Source of the DNA: PALSA-968 sp964387075
GTDB lineage: Bacteria > Bacteroidota > Bacteroidia > B-17B0 > Aurantibacillaceae
NCBI GenBank assembly: GCA_964387075.1
Contig: CAYLVB010000001.1
Coordinates: 186,001-250,000 of the forward strand
Reading direction: 5' to 3'
DNA length: 64,000 nucleotides
Positions 60,254 to 64,000 of this stretch are shown piece by piece. The notes beneath the pieces were generated by a model. That model had not been told where the DNA came from. It worked only from the letters and a program-made list of their open reading frames with translations, and did not search any database. The stretch's first letter is position 1; each line of letters opens with the position of its first letter. The translations under genes were made by a program, and so were the position numbers.

Positions 60254-60633
60254 TATTTTTTGAAAGTAAGAAGCCATTTTACCGCCTCTTCTTCATGGGT
60301 GAAGAACTTTAGCGGCACATTGGGTTTGTATAAAGTAAGTAAAAAACTCTGCAATAACCTATCCGCGATCGAAGACGTAATAACCGCGCGGGCTATCGTC
60401 TTCTCGGGGCTGTCCTCACGCTTAAAGATCGCTTCAGCTTCCGGGCTCATTTTCCACTTCACGCGCGAGTCAAGCACCTTGAGGTGCGCTGCTCCCTGCG
60501 TCAGGTTCCGCGTCACAAGCATATTGTCGGTGATATCTTCCGCGTCTATCTCATCCACCTGTAATAATTTTATCCAGAAAATTCCGTGCTCATCCTTCCA
60601 GAACTCAGCGGTTCGTGTCTTTACTTTCTCCAT
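60253..60633 (-). CDS. DUF7793/STAS-like small protein
   Basis: A 126-residue protein: 'RTAEFWKDEHGIFWIKLLQV', 'LTQGAAHLKVLDSRVKW' and 'LTLYKPNVPLKFFTHEEEAV' follow the SpoIIAA/STAS-like pattern common in Bacteroidota. It may take part in partner switching. TAATG coupling to the sigma gene suggests a shared signalling role. ATG 60633 is preferred to 60645 from family-like starts. Confidence 0.65.
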   Translation of the reverse strand: MEKVKTRTAEFWKDEHGIFWIKLLQVDEIDAEDITDNMLVTRNLTQGAAHLKVLDSRVKWKMSPEAEAIFKREDSPEKTIARAVITSSIADRLLQSFLLTLYKPNVPLKFFTHEEEAVKWLLTFKK

Positions 60634-60775
60634 AATGATCACCATAAAGGTATGAATAGTAAATATCGTGCCAAATACCTATGTGTTAAATACCGCAAAA
60701 GAGGTGAGCTTAAGAATATCATGGAATAATGACCTAAAACGGGGCAAAAGGCCATATATTTCATACTTTTGCTGC

Positions 60776-61363
60776 ATGGATTTCGAATTGTTAAATAAGA
60801 AAGGCGTGAAGGAGATCTCCTCGCTATACCATAAGATCATTGAGCATCTGGGCGAGGACCCTACCCGCGAGGGCTTGCTGAAGACCCCCGAGCGGGCTGC
60901 CAAAGCGCTGGCCTTTTTAACACAGGGCTACGACAAACATCCGGCCGAGATCCTCCGTTCGGCCATGTTCAAGGAAGAATACAGCCAAATGGTGGTGGTG
61001 AAAGAAATTGACGTTTACAGCCTTTGCGAACACCATATGCTGCCCTTTTTCGGGCAGGCGCACATCGCTTACATTCCAAACGGACATATAGTTGGGCTCT
61101 CTAAATTACCCCGCGTGGTGGATGCCTTTGCCCGCCGCCTGCAGGTGCAGGAACGTTTGACCAACGAGATACGCGATTGCATACAGGAAACCCTGAACCC
61201 ATTGGGGGTTGCGGTGGTGATGGAGTGCAGCCACCTGTGTATGCAGATGCGCGGGGTGCAAAAGCAAAATTCTGTAACTACAACTTCGGCTTTTACGGGC
61301 GAGTTCCTGAAAGATACCACACGGCAAGAGTTCATCAGCCTGATCTCTTCCAGGCTCCACTAA
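60776..61363 (+). CDS. folE: GTP cyclohydrolase I
   Basis: A 195-residue enzyme that opens GTP to dihydroneopterin triphosphate, the first step of folate and pterin synthesis. Zinc ligands Cys84 and His87 lie in 'YSLCEHHMLPFFG' and Cys155 in 'ECSHLCMQMRGV'. 'GEDPTREGLLKTPERAAKA' and 'GLSKLPRVVDAFARRLQVQE' are family marks. ATG 60776 gives the usual length. Single gene, convergent with the FG-GAP gene two bases on. Confidence 0.96.
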   Translation: MDFELLNKKGVKEISSLYHKIIEHLGEDPTREGLLKTPERAAKALAFLTQGYDKHPAEILRSAMFKEEYSQMVVVKEIDVYSLCEHHMLPFFGQAHIAYIPNGHIVGLSKLPRVVDAFARRLQVQERLTNEIRDCIQETLNPLGVAVVMECSHLCMQMRGVQKQNSVTTTSAFTGEFLKDTTRQEFISLISSRLH

Positions 61364-61365
61364 AA

Positions 61366-62940
61366 TTATTGGATCACCAGTTTCTTGGTGATGCTTCTGA
61401 TTCCCGACCGGATCTCGGCATAGTAGATCCCCCGCTGTACGTTGGAAATATCAATTTCTACCTCTTTAGAGAATTCACTACGAAGCACAAGTTCGCCCAA
61501 CCCATTTCTCAACAAAAGAACGGCCGGTGAAGGATCAGCGACCTTAATAGAAGCAGCCGTAGTTGCGGGATTGGGAAATAGAGTAACTTCCTCTGCGGTC
61601 ATGGCGTCAATTCCTGTACAAACATTTACCGTTACGGTAAGCGAATCCCAATTGGTACAACCCACATTATTTGTTCCCACAACAGTATAAGTTGCTGTGG
61701 TTGTGGGAGTAAACGGAGTTCCATTAGTAACGCCTCCTGTCCACGAATAAGTTAAAGCTCCGCTTCCATTCAGTGTTACCTGGTTTCCTGCGCACACAGT
61801 ATCTGCGCTGGCGCCGGCGCTAACCACAGGCGGGGCCACATTAAAGAACAGCGTAACGTTATTTGTATTGGCATTAACAGCCGCAATATCGGTCCTTCCG
61901 TCTAAATTAAAATCGCCTGTTATAGCCTGCCAGGTAAAGGTTGCCCCTGTCCTGGAGAAAACTGCGGGTGGACCAAAGCCGCCCAAACCATTGCCCAATA
62001 TCACAGAAACATTATTGCTTGCCATGTTAGCTGTGACAAGATCGACAATCCCATCCGCGTTAAAATCAGCGGGCCAAACTGTATAAGGATTGGTGCCGCC
62101 TATCGGGTACTCTACGCTGGTCCCGAAAGTACCCGTGCCGGTACCAAACAAGATAGAGACATCGTTCGACCAATAATTGCAGGCGGCTAGATCAAGATGG
62201 CCATCCGTATTAAAATCAGCGGCGATGGCAACGGTTGGTTTAGCTCCCGTAGTAGGGTAAATGGTTGTGGTTGGAAAAGCGCCGGTTCCGTCGCCTATCA
62301 AAACCGCGATCTTACCCGCCCATCCGTCAACAACCAGGTCAGGTATTCCGTCCTCGTTAAAATCACCCACATAAGATTCCTCGGGCTCGCTGCCGAAACC
62401 GGTGAAGTAGTTGCCTTTTTTGGTGAAATTACCGGTTCCATCTCCAAGATAAATAAATATACTATCGTAATGAAATTGAGTTACAGCCAGGTCCATATTC
62501 CCATCCGCGTTAAGATCAACACTGGTAACGCTGGATGCCTCGCCATCCGTTGGAAAAAGTACCGGAGCAGAAAAACCTCCAAGGCCGTTGCCATAAAGCA
62601 CGCTTACGTTATTCGTTGCTTCGTTAGCTGTGGCCAGGTCAAGATTTTGATCGTTATTATAATCCGCAGTGCTTATCCATAACGGTTCATCGCCGTTAAC
62701 CTGGTGGTTGGCCACCCAGGTAAATGTTCCCGGGCCCGACCCAAGCAGGATGGATATGTTATTGGCCCAGTAATTACCGGTGGCAATATCGGGGAGGCCG
62801 TCTTTGTTAAAATCGGCGGTGACCAGCGAATAAGGATGGGCGCCTACCTGGTAATTGGTGTCCGGATCAAAACATATCTGCGCCTTCGGAAAGAAAAATA
62901 GAGTGGAGAAAAGAAAGAGAAAAAATATTTTTTTCTTCAT
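61366..62940 (-). CDS. FG-GAP/VCBS-repeat surface protein with T9SS sorting domain
   Basis: A 524-residue protein: signal peptide (MKKKIFFLFLFSTLFFFPKA), then seven or so FG-GAP repeats with calcium-type loops ('TADFNKDGLPDIATGNY', 'SVDLNADGNMDLAVTQF', 'VGDFNEDGIPDLVVDGW') forming a propeller. A short Ig/PKD-like segment with paired Cys and a type A sorting domain ('VTLFPNPATTAASIKV' ... 'GIYYAEIRSGIRSITKKL') follow. Surface-exported by T9SS. ATG 62940 yields the signal peptide. Confidence 0.85.
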   Translation of the reverse strand: MKKKIFFLFLFSTLFFFPKAQICFDPDTNYQVGAHPYSLVTADFNKDGLPDIATGNYWANNISILLGSGPGTFTWVANHQVNGDEPLWISTADYNNDQNLDLATANEATNNVSVLYGNGLGGFSAPVLFPTDGEASSVTSVDLNADGNMDLAVTQFHYDSIFIYLGDGTGNFTKKGNYFTGFGSEPEESYVGDFNEDGIPDLVVDGWAGKIAVLIGDGTGAFPTTTIYPTTGAKPTVAIAADFNTDGHLDLAACNYWSNDVSILFGTGTGTFGTSVEYPIGGTNPYTVWPADFNADGIVDLVTANMASNNVSVILGNGLGGFGPPAVFSRTGATFTWQAITGDFNLDGRTDIAAVNANTNNVTLFFNVAPPVVSAGASADTVCAGNQVTLNGSGALTYSWTGGVTNGTPFTPTTTATYTVVGTNNVGCTNWDSLTVTVNVCTGIDAMTAEEVTLFPNPATTAASIKVADPSPAVLLLRNGLGELVLRSEFSKEVEIDISNVQRGIYYAEIRSGIRSITKKLVIQ

Positions 62941-62975
62941 TTGTTTTGGGTCGTAAAACAAATATAAGAAAAATC

Positions 62976-64000
62976 CTATTGCTTTAAAAGCTTATGTACC
63001 AAAAGACGGTCGCCCCGCTGTACTTGTATAAAATACATGCCGGCCGGGAGTTCCTCCAGGTCAAGTTCGAGCGCATCAGCACCGCTTGTCTCCCGGGTTT
63101 TGAGTGTATTACCCAATTGGTCGGTTACTTTCAAATTGATAGCCGATCCTGCGTTCTTTAGTTTAACCGATGTCTTGCCTGTAGTGGGATTTGGGAAAAC
63201 AGCCAGCTGGGCATCGCCGTGATCAAAACTTTCAATACCCACCATCGAACAGGCAGCGCCCCCCAGGTTCGTGAAATCCATACAAAACGACTGGTAATAT
63301 TGATTTGTAATGGTGGCGTCATGGATCACCACCGAATTCTCATCGTTCTTGTTCTGTGCAGAAAGGCTCCAGTTGAAAGAACCTGTAAAGGTTTGCGGAT
63401 CAGACCACGGCGTTAATGCATCGATGAGCATGGTCTTGTTGTGATAGGTGCCTGTGCTCGAGTAAACCTGCATATTATTACCGAGCGTTGCATTGAGAAT
63501 CGGATACGCGTTAAAGGACAGGCTGTAGCTGTCGATCACACCTTTCACAGCTACTCCGCCATTGTAAGCCGCTTTAATGGAATTGGCAATAACAGAATCA
63601 GTAAACGTAAAAATACCAAAGAACAGGTCGCTTCCCGCTGTAGAAATGCTGTTCATCAATTTTGTTCCTACATTATCCATCGGGCTGAAATAAACATCTA
63701 CAGGAGTCCCATTCACGGTGTAACTGGTTTGCGCACTTGGTGTTTTAAAAGGTCCGAACTTAGAATTCGTTGTATTTGGATTAGGTCCTGCTCCTCCCCA
63801 CATCTTGTTGAACTCGGTGGTAAATCCCTGCGCAAGTAATTTATCCTGGAAGATCACAATGTTGTTATAATCCACATCCGACTGATTGCGACTAAAATTA
63901 AAAGAGCCGGTCCACACAATAGGGTCATTTAGGTTGGTTGAATTGGCATCGATGATCATGAACTTGTTGTGCATGATGCCGTAGGAGAAAGAAGTAGGGC
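62976..64000 (-). CDS. Phospholipase D-like protein with T9SS sorting domain (5' end outside window)
   Basis: At least 341 residues are in the window and the frame stays open through position 64000, so the start is missing. Two HKD motifs are seen: 'MHNKFMIIDAN' followed by 'GSFNFS', and 'YHNKTMLIDAL' followed by 'GSFNWS'. These are the catalytic pair of phospholipase D/nuclease enzymes. The C-terminus ('LAVFPNPTTGKTSVKL' ... 'GMYFIQVQRGDRLLVHKLL') is a type A sorting domain. An exported phosphodiesterase or nuclease is likely. Confidence 0.85.
   Translation of the reverse strand, partial: PTSFSYGIMHNKFMIIDANSTNLNDPIVWTGSFNFSRNQSDVDYNNIVIFQDKLLAQGFTTEFNKMWGGAGPNPNTTNSKFGPFKTPSAQTSYTVNGTPVDVYFSPMDNVGTKLMNSISTAGSDLFFGIFTFTDSVIANSIKAAYNGGVAVKGVIDSYSLSFNAYPILNATLGNNMQVYSSTGTYHNKTMLIDALTPWSDPQTFTGSFNWSLSAQNKNDENSVVIHDATITNQYYQSFCMDFTNLGGAACSMVGIESFDHGDAQLAVFPNPTTGKTSVKLKNAGSAINLKVTDQLGNTLKTRETSGADALELDLEELPAGMYFIQVQRGDRLLVHKLLKQ

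Overview
The window comes from a member of the Bacteroidota. Several secreted proteins end in type IX secretion (T9SS) type A sorting domains, TAnnTTTG-like -7 boxes occur upstream of transcripts, and YfiR/TPR, SiaABC-type and DUF692 loci are present. The two flanks (about 1-5.9 kb and 45.5-64 kb) look like ordinary chromosome. The middle is visibly AT-richer and is interpreted as an integrated element whose left edge is the 3' end of the tmRNA gene ssrA.

Left flank (1-5878): a translationally coupled YfiR / TPR / truncated-gene cluster, an outer-membrane-type protein coupled to an AlaDH/PNT-type dehydrogenase, one T9SS protein, and a complete tmRNA (5511-5878, tag GESNYALAA).

Element (about 5.88-45.1 kb): a large serine recombinase on the minus strand reads into the tmRNA 3' end, marking the site-specific junction. 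Cargo follows: (i) a CzcCBA-type divalent-metal efflux set with a DUF190 protein and a CzcRS-like two-component system; (ii) a tight eight-gene minus-strand defence operon: XRE controller with a palindromic operator, Type IIG restriction-methylation enzyme, second N6-adenine methyltransferase, an Argonaute/PIWI protein whose catalytic positions look degenerate, a three-TM partner, a putAbiC-like membrane protein, a GIY-YIG protein and an Mrr-like nuclease; (iii) an XRE/ImmA-IrrE regulator and small HTH and SEC-C genes; (iv) a plus-strand block of about 20 mostly unrecognised, overlapping genes (30.5-42.2 kb). That block includes many single-TM proteins, beta-rich candidate structural proteins, a transglutaminase-like protein, a TM protein with two annexin-like repeats, a TM-anchored peptidoglycan-binding protein, an amidase and a possible spanin-like protein, with no terminase, portal or tail gene. 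I read it as a possible tail-less, membrane-containing virus-like or envelope-crossing module. It is followed by a Dam-type methyltransferase and a RadA-like ATPase. The right boundary is not precisely defined.

Right flank (45.1-64 kb): a structured non-coding stretch, three tandem thioredoxin-like genes, a cold-shock protein, an Omp85-like barrel, an acyl-CoA thioesterase, a beta-propeller T9SS protein, a SiaABC-like partner-switch operon with a propeller sensor-phosphatase, an ECF sigma/anti-sigma pair heading a bufferin/HvfA-type RiPP operon (repetitive Cys precursor, DUF692 MNIO, DUF2063, HEAT, DoxX), folE, an FG-GAP T9SS protein, and a phospholipase D-like T9SS protein cut by the window edge.

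The two most interesting parts are the Argonaute-like gene inside a Type IIG operon and the tail-less virion-like gene block with annexin-like repeats. All functional statements rest on reading motifs by eye; no database search was possible.
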